The position numbers were made by a program, and so were the translations under genes. Below are positions 8,251 through 17,329 of a stretch of DNA of 33,274 bases, piece after piece. The notes below the pieces were generated by a model. The model was not told the DNA's origin. It searched no databases and worked only from the letters and a program-made list of their open reading frames with translations. Origin of the DNA: an uncultured Massilia sp. (GTDB lineage Bacteria > Pseudomonadota > Gammaproteobacteria > Burkholderiales > Burkholderiaceae_D); contig CAJYQM010000060.1 in assembly GCA_913777025.1 (NCBI GenBank), positions 1 through 33,274 on the forward strand, read 5' to 3'. Each line of letters opens with the position of its first letter. The stretch's first letter is position 1.

Positions 8251-9261
8251 ATGAAACCGATCGCCGGGCAAGTTGTCGTGATCACGGGCGCGTCCAGCGG
8301 TATCGGCCGCGCCAGCGCCCTCGCCTTCGGCGCGCAAGGCGCCAGCGTGGTGCTGGCGGCACGTAACCGTGAAGCGCTGGAGCACGTCGCGGCGGAGATC
8401 GAAGCCAGCGGCGGCCAGGCGCACGTGGTCGTCACCGACGTCGGCGTGTGGGCCCAGGTCGAGCGCCTGGCCGAGGCCGCGGTCGAGCGCTTCGGCCGCA
8501 TCGACACCTGGCTCAACAATGCGGCGGTCAACGAGCACGCCTCCGTGGCCGACATGACGATCGAAGAACTCGACCGCATCATCCAGGTCAACCTGATGGG
8601 CCAGATCTACGGCGTGAAGGCGGCGCTGGGGCCGATGCGGCGCCAGCGCAGCGGGACCATCATCAACATGGGCTCGGCGGCATCGGATCGCGCCGTGCCG
8701 CTGCACTCGGCCTACGTGGCGTCCAAGCATGGCATCGCCGGCTTCACCGACAGTATCCGGCTCGACCTGAAGCACGAGAAGATGCCGATCACCGTCACCC
8801 TGATCCAGCCCGGCTTCCTTGACACGCCCTTGTTCCACAATGCGCGCGCCAAGTTGCAAGGCCACCAGTCGCGGCCGATCCCGCCGATCTATGCGCCGGA
8901 AGTGGTGGCCGAGACCATCCTGTTCGCGGCCACGCACCCGCGCCGCAACCTGGTCGTCGGCGGCCAGGCGGCGATGGCGATCTTCCTCGACAAGCTCAGC
9001 CCGGGCCTGGTCGACAAGCTGATGCTGGCGCGCGGCGCAGGCGTCAAGCTGCAGACCGAAAGCAAGCCGGACGACCGTTACGACAATTTGTTCGAACCTG
9101 TGCCCGGGATCGGCTCCGTGCGCGGCACCTGGGGCGACGAGGCGATCGAATCGAGCTTCTATACGCGCCACATCGAGTGCTATCCGAACCGCAAGCGCAT
9201 GCTGTGGGCCGCGCTGGGGATCGGGCTGGTGGCGCTGGCGCGGCGCCGGCCCGGCCGCTGA
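8251..9261 (+). CDS. SDR-family oxidoreductase with C-terminal hydrophobic segment
   Basis: Short-chain dehydrogenase/reductase of 336 residues. The cofactor loop TGASSGIG (12-19), NNAA (89-92), and the catalytic YVASK (Tyr155, Lys159) with upstream Ser142/Ser144 are all present. Basic residues after the glycine loop (AARNR) suggest NADP(H) preference. Beyond the usual 250-residue fold there is an extension of about 85 residues ending in a hydrophobic stretch ([12 protein letters not shown], about 319-330) and an Arg-rich tail, which could anchor the enzyme to the membrane. The substrate is unknown. GGGAGA lies before the ATG. It diverges from argC and converges on the LysR gene. Confidence 0.88.
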   Translation: MKPIAGQVVVITGASSGIGRASALAFGAQGASVVLAARNREALEHVAAEIEASGGQAHVVVTDVGVWAQVERLAEAAVERFGRIDTWLNNAAVNEHASVADMTIEELDRIIQVNLMGQIYGVKAALGPMRRQRSGTIINMGSAASDRAVPLHSAYVASKHGIAGFTDSIRLDLKHEKMPITVTLIQPGFLDTPLFHNARAKLQGHQSRPIPPIYAPEVVAETILFAATHPRRNLVVGGQAAMAIFLDKLSPGLVDKLMLARGAGVKLQTESKPDDRYDNLFEPVPGIGSVRGTWGDEAIESSFYTRHIECYPNRKRMLWAALGIGLVALARRRPGR

Positions 9262-9274
9262 ACGGGCGGCGCCT

Positions 9275-10192
9275 TCAGGCTTCCGATGGCGCCGCGCCGG
9301 CAGGCTGCGTCGCTTCGCCGACCAGCCAGTCGGCGAAACCCGACAGCAGGCGGCCCGGGTCGGCCTGGCGCGGATAGATCGCGATGTAGCCGGTCCGCGG
9401 TACACGGACATCCGGCAGCGGCGTCACCAGATTTCCGCGCGCGATGTCGATCTCCAGCAGGGGCAAGGGGCCGATCCCGATGCCCAGTCCGTCTTCTACC
9501 GCCTGCCGGGTGACGAAGAAGTGATCGAAAGTCTGGCGCGGCAGGTCCGCGAAATGCTGGAGTTGCGCCGCTTCCAGCCAGTTGTCCCAATCGCCGACCC
9601 GCGTCTGGCTGGCCAGCCAGGCATGGCCTTCGACGTCGGCCGGCGCATGGATCGGCCGCCGGGAAAACAGTGCCGGACTCATGATGAGCGTGTCGACCTC
9701 GTCCAGCAGGGGCATGACGTGGTGTTGCGGCCAGAGATCCTTGCGTGCCACGCCACGCCGTATCGCCACGTCGACGCCGCCGCGCAGGTCTTCCACCAGC
9801 GATGACACGGTCGTGACGACGACCTCGACATCGGGATGGCCGGCGTGGTAACGGTGCAGCCTGGGGATCAGCCAGCGCATCGCAAGGCTGGTCGGCGCAC
9901 TCACACGGAGGATGCGGCGCACGCCAGGCCGGCCGCAGGCCTCGGCGGCAAGCGCCAGCCGGTCCAGGGAGAGGCCCACTTCGGCGGCAAAGACGCGCGC
10001 CATCGGCGTGGCGACCATGCGCCGCCCTTCCCGGGTGAACAGCGCATGGCCCAGCCAGTTTTCGAGCGTGGCGATCTGCTGGCTGACTGCGCCATGGGTG
10101 ACGCCGAGCTGCAGGGCCGCGTCGGCATGGCTGCCGGTGCGGACAACAGCTTCGAAGGCGCGCAGTGCGTTGAGAGGTGGTAGACGACGCAT
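9275..10192 (-). CDS. LysR-family transcriptional regulator (GcvA-like)
   Basis: A 305-residue LysR-type regulator. The winged helix-turn-helix covers about residues 5-65 (LNALRAFEAVVRTGS, then HGAVSQQIATLENWLG), and the effector-binding domain about 90-295. The opening MRRLPPLNALRAFE is typical of the GcvA-like subgroup, which supports the ATG at 10192 even though no Shine-Dalgarno sequence is present. It diverges from the MFS exporter gene across an 81-bp AT-rich region, the usual arrangement of a LysR regulator and its target. A 16-bp palindrome ends 2 bp from its start codon, so autoregulation is likely. The inducer cannot be deduced. Confidence 0.92.
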   Translation of the reverse strand: MRRLPPLNALRAFEAVVRTGSHADAALQLGVTHGAVSQQIATLENWLGHALFTREGRRMVATPMARVFAAEVGLSLDRLALAAEACGRPGVRRILRVSAPTSLAMRWLIPRLHRYHAGHPDVEVVVTTVSSLVEDLRGGVDVAIRRGVARKDLWPQHHVMPLLDEVDTLIMSPALFSRRPIHAPADVEGHAWLASQTRVGDWDNWLEAAQLQHFADLPRQTFDHFFVTRQAVEDGLGIGIGPLPLLEIDIARGNLVTPLPDVRVPRTGYIAIYPRQADPGRLLSGFADWLVGEATQPAGAAPSEA

Positions 10193-10194
10193 GT

Positions 10195-10210
10195 ATTTTC
10201 TATAGAAAAT
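10195..10210. promoter_or_regulatory. Perfect palindrome, likely LysR binding site
   Basis: ATTTTCTATAGAAAAT is a 16-bp perfect palindrome containing a T-N11-A core (T10196 to A10208), the LysR-type consensus layout. It stands in the AT-rich gap between the LysR and MFS genes. Partial repeats of the half-site (AATTTCTC near 10230, AATTTTCTC near 10246) occur on the MFS side, which could be the activation site. Confidence 0.55.
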
Positions 10211-10273
10211 CTATCTGATATGGGCCAGAATTTCTCGATTGTATAAATTTTCTCTCATATCTACCATGAGGGC

Positions 10274-11455
10274 ATGCCCACATCGACCACATCGCGCAGC
10301 CTGTTGGCGGCGTGCCTGACCCACGCACTCCATGATGGCTACACGGATGGCCTCTATGCCTTCCTTCCCGTGTGGCAGACCCAGTTCGGTCTTTCCTATG
10401 CGGCGCTGGCGCTGGTGCGCGCGCTCTATTACGGCACGATGGGCGGCTTGCAGATCCCGGCCGACCGCGTGCTGCGCAACTGGTCGCCACGGGCGGCGCT
10501 GATGCTCTCGACCGTGCTGGCGGCGGCGGGCTTGCTGCTGATGGCACTGCCGCTGGGCTTTGCCGGCCTGTGCACGGGACTCGTGGTCGCGGGCATCGGC
10601 TCCAGTATCCAGCATCCGCGCGCTTCGATGCTGGTCACCGATACCTACGGCGCGGCCTCGCGCCGGCCCTTGGGCATCTACAATTTCTCGGGCGATCTCG
10701 GGAAAGCCGCGTTGCCGGCGCTGGTCGCGCTGCTGCTGCCGCTGATCGCATGGCGGCCCGTGCTGGGACTGATGGCCGCGCTTGGCCTCGCCGTCCTGGC
10801 CGCCCTCGCCATCATGGCACCCGGGACCCCCGCCGCACGGCGCGCGCCGGGGAAGACCCCGGCCGGCCGGGGCCGTGGGGGCTTCGGCATCCTGGCGACG
10901 ATCGGCGCGCTCGACACCGCGACCCGCATGGGCTACCTGCTGTTCCTGCCTTTCCTGATCCATGGCCGGGGCGGCGGCTCGCCGATGGTGGGACTGGCGC
11001 TGGCCCTGCTCTTCCTCGGCGGCGCTTTCGGAAAATTCACCTTCGGCTGGCTCGCGGAGCGGCTGGGTGTGGTGAGGTGCGTCATGCTGAGCGAGGCCGT
11101 CACGGCCCTGCTGGTCGCCGGCACCCTGTTCACGCCGCTGGTGCCGACACTCATCCTGCTGCCGCTGCTCGGGACGGTCCTGAACGGCACCTCATCGGTC
11201 CTCTACGGTACCGTCCCTGACCTGTCCGATGGTGATACCGGCCGCAGCTTCGCCGTCTTCTACACGAGCGTCATCGGCGCCGGCGGTGTCGCACCGATCC
11301 TCTACGGCGCGATCGCCGATCACGGCAGCCAGCGGGTCGCCCTGCTGGCCACGGCGGCGACGGCGGCCGCCATCCTGCCCCTGGTGCTCGCACTGGGCCC
11401 CTATTTGAACCAAGAGAAGGAAGCATCATGCAGACCATCCCGGACAGTCCCGTGA
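10274..11455 (+). CDS. MFS transporter
   Basis: A 393-residue major facilitator superfamily membrane protein with about 12 hydrophobic segments and a basic central loop (about 178-200). The N-terminal HALHDGYTDGLYAFLP and the segment GIGSSIQHPRASM (about 114-126) resemble the Fsr (fosmidomycin-resistance-like) group of drug exporters, where H-P after a G-rich helix is common. Substrate and direction of transport are inference. The ATG at 10274 has only a GAGGG one base upstream, too close to act normally. The last 28 bp overlap the next SDR gene in another frame, so the pair is co-transcribed. The divergent LysR gene is the likely regulator. Confidence 0.88.
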   Translation: MPTSTTSRSLLAACLTHALHDGYTDGLYAFLPVWQTQFGLSYAALALVRALYYGTMGGLQIPADRVLRNWSPRAALMLSTVLAAAGLLLMALPLGFAGLCTGLVVAGIGSSIQHPRASMLVTDTYGAASRRPLGIYNFSGDLGKAALPALVALLLPLIAWRPVLGLMAALGLAVLAALAIMAPGTPAARRAPGKTPAGRGRGGFGILATIGALDTATRMGYLLFLPFLIHGRGGGSPMVGLALALLFLGGAFGKFTFGWLAERLGVVRCVMLSEAVTALLVAGTLFTPLVPTLILLPLLGTVLNGTSSVLYGTVPDLSDGDTGRSFAVFYTSVIGAGGVAPILYGAIADHGSQRVALLATAATAAAILPLVLALGPYLNQEKEASCRPSRTVP

Positions 11456-12189
11456 TATTGATCACGGGCGGCAGCCGTGGCATCGGCGCCGCGACCGCCC
11501 GGCTGGCCGCCGCACAAGGCTATGACGTGGCCATCAGTTTCGTCTCGAACGAAGCCGCCGCCCTTGCCGTGGCGGCCGATGTCGAAGCCGCCGGGCGCCG
11601 TGCCCTGTCCATCCATGCCGACAGTGCCGACCCCGAACAGGTCGCCCGGCTGTTCGACCGCATCGACGGGGCATTCGGCCGCATCGACGTACTGGTGAAC
11701 AACGCGGGGATCATCGCCACCCAGTCCCGGCTGGAAGACCTCGGCTTCGAGCGGATGCGGCGCATCTTCGCGGTGAATGCGATCGGGCCGATGCTGTGCG
11801 CGCAGCAGGCGGCCAGGCGCATGTCGCAGCGCCACGGCGGACGTGGCGGCGCGATCATCAACGTGTCGTCGGCAGCGGCCAGGCTCGGCAGCCCGAACGA
11901 GTACGTGGACTACGCGGCCTCGAAGGGCGCGCTCGAGACCTTCACCACCGGCTTCGCCAGGGAAGTTGCACGAGAAGGGATCCGGGTCAACTGCGTCCGT
12001 CCGGGCCACATCTATACCGAGATGCACGCCAGCGGCGGCGAACCGGGACGGGTGGACCGTATCCGGGACAGCATCCCAATGGGGCGTGGCGGCCAGCCGG
12101 AGGAAGTGGCACGGGCGATCCTGTGGCTGGCAAGCCAGGAAGCGTCGTTCGTGACCGGCACCTTCCTCGACGCCACCGGCGGCAAGTAG
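11428..12189 (+). CDS. SDR-family oxidoreductase (FabG-like)
   Basis: Classical short-chain dehydrogenase of 253 residues. It has TGGSRGIG (13-20), NNAG (91-94), Ser147/Ser148 and the active-site YAASK (Tyr162, Lys166), plus the C-terminal FLDATGG typical of FabG/glucose-1-dehydrogenase-like enzymes. The SPNEYVDYAASK context is a common subgroup of uncharacterised reductases. An AAGGAAG stretch precedes the ATG, inside the end of the MFS gene, so the two overlap by 28 bp. It ends the small LysR-controlled unit and is followed by a bidirectional terminator. The substrate is unknown; a partner role with the exporter is inference. Confidence 0.92.
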   Translation: MQTIPDSPVILITGGSRGIGAATARLAAAQGYDVAISFVSNEAAALAVAADVEAAGRRALSIHADSADPEQVARLFDRIDGAFGRIDVLVNNAGIIATQSRLEDLGFERMRRIFAVNAIGPMLCAQQAARRMSQRHGGRGGAIINVSSAAARLGSPNEYVDYAASKGALETFTTGFAREVAREGIRVNCVRPGHIYTEMHASGGEPGRVDRIRDSIPMGRGGQPEEVARAILWLASQEASFVTGTFLDATGGK

Positions 12190-12201
12190 CGCAGACAACA
12201 A

Positions 12202-12233
12202 AAAAGCCGCCGGCTTTGCAGCGGGCGGCTTTT
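12202..12233. terminator. Bidirectional terminator between the SDR gene and rpsI
   Basis: AAAAGCCGCC (12202-12211) pairs with GGCGGCTTTT (12224-12233) around a 12-nt loop. A-rich and T-rich flanks occur on both sides, so it can end both the rightward SDR transcript and the leftward rplM-rpsI transcript. Confidence 0.88.
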
Positions 12234-12279
12234 CGTGGGAAGCGGCACATGCGTGCTGCGCTTCCGCGGATGAAACGAA

Positions 12280-12672
12280 TTAACGCTTCGAGAACTGCTT
12301 TGCGCGACGTGCTTTGCGCAGACCAACTTTCTTACGCTCGACTTCACGGGCGTCACGGGTGACGAAACCGGCACGTGCCAGGTCGCCCTTCAGGCCTGCG
12401 TCGTAGTCGATCAGTGCACGGGTGATGCCGTGGCGCACTGCACCTGCCTGGCCGGACTCGCCGCCGCCATGCACGTTGACCTTGATGTCGAAACGCTCGA
12501 CGTTGCCGGTCAGTTCCAGCGGTTGGCGGATGACCATCAGGCCGGTTTCGCGCGAGAAGTACTCGGCGGCCGGTTTGCCGTTCACGATGATCTGGCCGGT
12601 GCCTGCCTTGATGAAGACGCGGGCGACTGCACTCTTGCGACGGCCGGTGCCGTAGTTGTAGTTACCGATCAT
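12280..12672 (-). CDS. rpsI: 30S ribosomal protein S9
   Basis: Ribosomal small-subunit protein of 130 residues. It has the characteristic [12 protein letters not shown] near the N-terminus, [15 protein letters not shown] in the middle and the conserved basic tail ending SKR, whose last Arg contacts P-site tRNA in ribosome structures. It is second in the rplM-rpsI operon with a 9-bp gap. Its Shine-Dalgarno sequence AAGGAA overlaps the rplM stop codon, which favours coupled translation. A bidirectional terminator lies about 50 bp downstream. Confidence 0.99.
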   Translation of the reverse strand: MIGNYNYGTGRRKSAVARVFIKAGTGQIIVNGKPAAEYFSRETGLMVIRQPLELTGNVERFDIKVNVHGGGESGQAGAVRHGITRALIDYDAGLKGDLARAGFVTRDAREVERKKVGLRKARRAKQFSKR

Positions 12673-12681
12673 GTCAGTTCC

Positions 12682-13110
12682 TTAGAAATCGAGTGCTTGC
12701 GGTTGCTGGGCTGCGTGCGGGTGGGTACCTTCCGCATAGACCTTCAGCTTCTTGATCATTGCATAGCCCAGCGGGCCCTTCGGCAGCATGCCTTTGACGG
12801 CTTTTTCCAGGGCGCGGCCCGGGAAACGCTGTTGCATTTTCAGGAAGTTGGTTTCGTAGATACCGCCCGGGTAGCCCGAGTGACGGTAGTAGGTCTTCTG
12901 GGTGGCTTTGGTGCCGGTCACGCGCAGCTTGCCTGCGTTGACGACGACGATAAAGTCACCGGTGTCGACGTGCGGAGTAAATTCAGGCTTGTGCTTGCCG
13001 CGCAGTCGGCGTGCCACTTCGCTGGCAACACGGCCGAGGACTTTGTCCGTCGCGTCAATCACGTACCAATCGCGCTGGACTTCATGGCCCTTAGCGGAAA
13101 AAGTTTTCAT
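12682..13110 (-). CDS. rplM: 50S ribosomal protein L13
   Basis: Ribosomal large-subunit protein of 142 residues, standard length. Conserved segments include [36 protein letters not shown] and MLPKGPLG. It starts the rplM-rpsI operon, with AGGAAG 6 nt upstream of the ATG. A 12-bp palindrome (CCTATATATAGG, 13119-13130) overlaps the Shine-Dalgarno sequence, and a good sigma-70 promoter lies about 110 bp upstream, so there is an untranslated leader of about 105 nt. Autoregulation at the L13 leader is known in other bacteria; here it is only a possibility. Confidence 0.99.
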   Translation of the reverse strand: MKTFSAKGHEVQRDWYVIDATDKVLGRVASEVARRLRGKHKPEFTPHVDTGDFIVVVNAGKLRVTGTKATQKTYYRHSGYPGGIYETNFLKMQQRFPGRALEKAVKGMLPKGPLGYAMIKKLKVYAEGTHPHAAQQPQALDF

Positions 13111-13221
13111 GTTGACTTCCTATATATAGGTGTAAATGCTCAAATGGTGGTTCCGCTCGCCACTACTGCATGCTGCGGACTCTGCCTTATTGTCTTTTCC
13201 TGAGCAAATGGAAAGCCTGCG

Positions 13222-13251
13222 ATCATAGCCGATTTCTCTCTCTTCAGTCAA
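13222..13251 (-). promoter_or_regulatory. Sigma-70 promoter of the rplM-rpsI operon
   Basis: On the minus strand TTGACT (13251-13246) is followed after 18 bp by TATGAT (13227-13222). Both hexamers match five of six consensus bases. The start point would be near 13215, leaving a leader of about 105 nt before rplM. Confidence 0.65.
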
Positions 13252-13351
13252 GCCAGCCTTGGCGCGCCAGTGGGACGACCTGCAACAACTTGCTTGTTGT
13301 AAATATGCTCCAGGATTGGGGATTGGCTTAGTGCATATCTGCAACTTTAGA

Positions 13352-13384
13352 TTGACCTTGAAAACAATAGCAAATTAGTATGAT
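13352..13384 (+). promoter_or_regulatory. Probable promoter of the secreted hydrolase / ABC exporter operon
   Basis: TTGACC (13352-13357) is 18 bp from TAGTAT (13376-13381). An overlapping alternative is TTGAAA (13358-13363) with TATGAT (13379-13384) at 15 bp. The region is AT-rich against the background. The predicted leader to the GTG at 13406 is very short, under 20 nt, and contains AAGGAG. Confidence 0.5.
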
Positions 13385-13405
13385 CGGATCGTATAAGGAG
13401 ATGTC

Positions 13406-14833
13406 GTGAAACCGAGCCTGATCCTTGGCGCGCTGCTGCTGGCGGCCACCCTGCCTGCCGCGCAAGCGGCGCCGGCGCAGACCCGCAATTGCCACCTGCC
13501 CGGCGTCGAGGATGCGCTGCGCTGCCTGAAGCTGCCTGTTCCGCTCGACCCGGCCAGCCCCGGCAAGACGCTCCAGCTGCACGTCACGATCGCGCCGGCG
13601 CTGCGCGAAGGCGCGCGCTCCGATCCGCTGTTCGTGCTGGCCGGCGGCCCGGGCGAAGCCGGCAGCGAGGTGCTGCCGCTGCTGTCCACCGCCATGCGGC
13701 GGGTACGCTCCACGCGCGACATCGTGTTCGTCGACCAGCGCGGCACCGGCCTGTCCGGCAAGCTCGAATGCCCTTCCGAGCCCGAGCACGACAAGGAGAT
13801 GAGCGACGACGAATCCGACGCCGCGATCCGCCGCTGCATCGCCGACATCGGCAGCAAGACGCCGCTCGCCGCCTACACCACGGCCAACGCCGCGCGCGAC
13901 ATCGAACAGGTGCGGCGCGCCCTCGGCTACGGCAAGATCAACCTGTGGGGCGGTTCCTACGGCACGCGCCTGGGCCAGGCCTATGCGCGCCTGTATCCTG
14001 ACAACGTGCGCTCGCTGATCCTGGATGCCGTGGCCGCACCCGACCAGGTGATCCCGGCCGGCGGGCGCGACAGCCAGGCCGCGCTCGACAAGCTGTTCGC
14101 CCAGTGCGAGAAGGATGCGCCCTGCAGCAAGGCCTACCCGAACCTGCGCGCCGAATTCGATGGCCTGGTGGCGAAGCTTGGCGGCAAGGGGGTGCAGCTG
14201 TCGCTGCCCGATCCGCGCACCGCCGAGCAGGTCGGCGTGACAATGACCAGCGACCGCCTGCTCGGCACCGTGCACCGCATGCTGTACGCGCCGGCCGACG
14301 CGCGCCGCATGCCCTTCCTCGTGCACAGCGCAGCCCAGGGGCGCTGGCAGCCCTTCGTGGCGCGCCGCAACCTGGCCGCCGATTTCACGCCCGAGGGGTC
14401 GGGCGCGACCCTGCTCTACCTGGCCGTGATCTGCGCCGAAGACATCCCGCGCTTCACGCCGGCGCTGATGGCCAGCGACGTCACCCCGCTCACCCGCGCC
14501 GTGGCCGAACGCCTGCCCGGCCTGTGCCGCACGCTGAACGTGCCGACCGTGGCCTGGACCGCGCCGACCCCCATCGACGCGCCCGCCCTGCTGCTGTCCG
14601 GCGCGCTCGACCCGGTCACGCCGCCGCACCGCGCCGCCAGCGCCGCCAAATCCATGAGCCGTGCCCAGCTCCTCACCGCGCCCAACGTCGGCCACGGCGT
14701 CTCGCAGCTGGGCTGCGCGCCGCGCCTGCTGCGCGAATTCCTCGACCATCCGGACCAGAAGCTCGACGGCAGCTGCCTGAACGAGATCCCGGCCCCCACC
14801 TTCCAGCTCGGCAGCGCCGGCCCCCAACCCTGA
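13406..14833 (+). CDS. Secreted alpha/beta-hydrolase, S33 tripeptidyl-aminopeptidase type
   Basis: A 475-residue exported hydrolase. Residues 1-21 form a signal peptide with an A-Q-A cleavage site. The oxyanion motif GGPG (80-83), DQRGTGLSG (110-118), nucleophile elbow GGSYG (Ser184), Asp402 in LSGALDPVTPP and His430 in NVGHG complete the catalytic set. The last third matches the C-terminal domain of TAP-type peptidases that release short N-terminal peptides or proline. Several cysteines could form disulfides in the periplasm. The start is GTG with AAGGAG 5 nt upstream. The ABC ATPase gene begins 6 bp after its stop and the permease overlaps that, so the three form an operon. The true substrate is unknown. 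Confidence 0.9.
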   Translation: MKPSLILGALLLAATLPAAQAAPAQTRNCHLPGVEDALRCLKLPVPLDPASPGKTLQLHVTIAPALREGARSDPLFVLAGGPGEAGSEVLPLLSTAMRRVRSTRDIVFVDQRGTGLSGKLECPSEPEHDKEMSDDESDAAIRRCIADIGSKTPLAAYTTANAARDIEQVRRALGYGKINLWGGSYGTRLGQAYARLYPDNVRSLILDAVAAPDQVIPAGGRDSQAALDKLFAQCEKDAPCSKAYPNLRAEFDGLVAKLGGKGVQLSLPDPRTAEQVGVTMTSDRLLGTVHRMLYAPADARRMPFLVHSAAQGRWQPFVARRNLAADFTPEGSGATLLYLAVICAEDIPRFTPALMASDVTPLTRAVAERLPGLCRTLNVPTVAWTAPTPIDAPALLLSGALDPVTPPHRAASAAKSMSRAQLLTAPNVGHGVSQLGCAPRLLREFLDHPDQKLDGSCLNEIPAPTFQLGSAGPQP

Positions 14834-14839
14834 TCCGCC

Positions 14840-15570
<731 letters not shown>

Positions 15571-15574
<4 letters not shown>

Positions 15575-16785
15575 AGCCCGCACCCCGCAGCTCCACGCAT
15601 CACAAGTCGAAATTCCTCGTGGTCTTCCTGAAGGAATTCCGGGAAACCCTGCGCGACAAGCGCGCCGTCGGCATGCTCGCGATGTTCACGCTGATGTACC
15701 CGATCATGTTCGGCGTCATCCTGCACCAGACCATCGAGCGCGCCACCCGCACCGAGCGCGAGGGCATCGAACTGGCCGTGATCGGCGCGGCCCAGGCGCC
15801 GACCCTGATGTCCCAGCTCAAGCAGAAGAACATCACCGTGCAGGACCTGGCGCCGTCCGGCGAGGACGCGATCGCCGAGCTGCTGCGATCCAAGAAAGTG
15901 GCGGCGGTGCTGCGCCTGCCCGAGAAATTCACCGAGAACTACCAGGCCATGCGCCCGGCCCAGGTCGAGCTGTGGTTCGATTCGGCCGCCGACGAGGACC
16001 GGCGCCGGCGCGACGTCGAGGACGTGCTCAAGGCCTACAACGCCAACATCGCCAGCGCGCGCCTGCTGGCGCACGGGGTGTCGCCGGCGACGCTGTCGCC
16101 GATCGACTTGCAGCGCTACGACACCGGCACCAACGCCGCGCGTTCGGCCGGCATGATCGGCAGCCTGCTCGGCTTCCTGTTCTTCCCCGCCTTCATGTGC
16201 GGCATGGCGGCAGCGGTCGACAGCACCGCCGGCGAACGCGAACGGCGCTCGCTCGAGGTGCTGATGGCGCAGCCGATCCGGACCTGGGAACTGGTCGGCG
16301 GCAAATGGCTGGCCGCCGGCCTGCTGTCCGTGATCGGCATCACGCTGGAGCTGGTCCTGGCCCACATCGGCCTGTCCTGGCTGCCGCTTGAGGAAATCGG
16401 CATGACCTGGCGCATGAACTGGGGCGACCTGGCCCTGCTGTGCCTGGTCTCGGTGCCGCTGTCGCTGTTCGCGGCCAGCGTGCAGATCGCGGTGGCGATG
16501 AACGCCAAGTCGTTCAAGGAAGCGCAGAGCGTGCTCTCCTTCATCCTGCTCGTGCCGATGCTGCCGGGGCTGGCGGTGTCGATGCTCGAGCTGAAGACGG
16601 CGACCTGGATGTACGCGGTGCCGATGCTGTCGAACCAGACCCTGATGCGCGAGATCGCCAAGGGCGGCGAACTGGGCGCGCTGCCCTTCGTGCTGACCTT
16701 CGCCTGCTCGGCCGTCGGCGCGCTGGCGCTGGTGGTGTTCTCGAGCTGGCGCATGAAGAGCGAGCGCTACGTGCTGGCGGTCTGA
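15571..16785 (+). CDS. ABC-2 type permease (NatB type)
   Basis: Membrane subunit of 404 residues. A first transmembrane helix (about 32-52) is followed by a large soluble domain (about 55-185), then about five helices (about 190-400), the layout of NatB/YhaP-like ABC-2 permeases. The motif TAGERERRSLEVLMAQPI in the cytoplasmic loop is typical for coupling with the ATPase. Its start overlaps the ATPase stop. Together with the secreted peptidase encoded first in the operon, it forms an export module whose cargo is unknown. A sodium role is possible by family name but is not shown by the sequence. Confidence 0.92.
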
Positions 16786-16831
16786 AAGCGCCTTACAATA
16801 CAGGCCATTCGACACATCAGCGGAGAACGCA

Positions 16832-17254
16832 ATGGAAGTGAAAGTCAGCTGGAACGGCCCGTCCGGGATGAGTTTCCGGGCCGAGACCGGCTCGGGCCAC
16901 CTGGTCAGCATGGATGGCGCACCCGAGGGCGGCGGCCATAACCTGGCGCCGCGCCCGATGGAAATGGTGCTGCTGGGGACCGGCGGCTGCACCGCCTACG
17001 ACGTGGTCCTGATCCTCAAGCGCGGCCGCGAGGACGTGCGCGGCTGCGACGTCACGCTGAAGGCCGAGCGCGCCGACACCGACCCCAAGGTGTTCACCAA
17101 CATCCACTTCCACTTCACCGTCACCGGCCGCAACCTGAAGCCGGCCGCGGTGGAGCGTGCGGTGAACCTGTCGCACGACAAGTACTGCTCGGCGTCGATC
17201 ATGCTGGCCAAGACGGCCGAGATCACGCACTCCTTCGAGATCGTTGAAGGCTGA
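16832..17254 (+). CDS. OsmC family protein
   Basis: A 140-residue OsmC/YhfA-like protein. The two cysteines of the family are conserved: Cys53 in GTGGCTAYDVV and Cys119 in HDKYCSAS. In OsmC and Ohr this pair reduces organic hydroperoxides; the YhfA branch, which this resembles by its PRPMEMVLLG segment, is less well defined. GGAGA lies 5-6 nt before the ATG and a possible -10 TACAAT stands at 16794-16799 just after the permease gene, so it may be transcribed separately. It converges on coq7 with a REP-like hairpin between them. Confidence 0.92.
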   Translation: MEVKVSWNGPSGMSFRAETGSGHLVSMDGAPEGGGHNLAPRPMEMVLLGTGGCTAYDVVLILKRGREDVRGCDVTLKAERADTDPKVFTNIHFHFTVTGRNLKPAAVERAVNLSHDKYCSASIMLAKTAEITHSFEIVEG

Positions 17255-17257
17255 TGC

Positions 17258-17286
17258 GTAGGGTGGACGGCTGCGCCGTCCACGCG
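17258..17286. repeat. Solitary REP-like palindrome
   Basis: A 9-bp stem GTGGACGGC (17263-17271) / GCCGTCCAC (17275-17283) with a TGC loop, preceded by GTAGG and followed by GCG. Nearly the same unit occurs twice, inverted, at 31057-31172. The hairpin lies between the convergent osmC and coq7 genes and could help end transcription. Confidence 0.75.
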
Positions 17287-17329
17287 GTGATAGTTGGCGG
17301 TCGATCAATTACACCCGCGAACGGAATCC

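Noticed and set aside
11428-11455. Frameshift joining the MFS and SDR genes
   Set aside because: The 28-bp overlap has a proper ribosome site and ATG for the SDR, and both proteins are full length.
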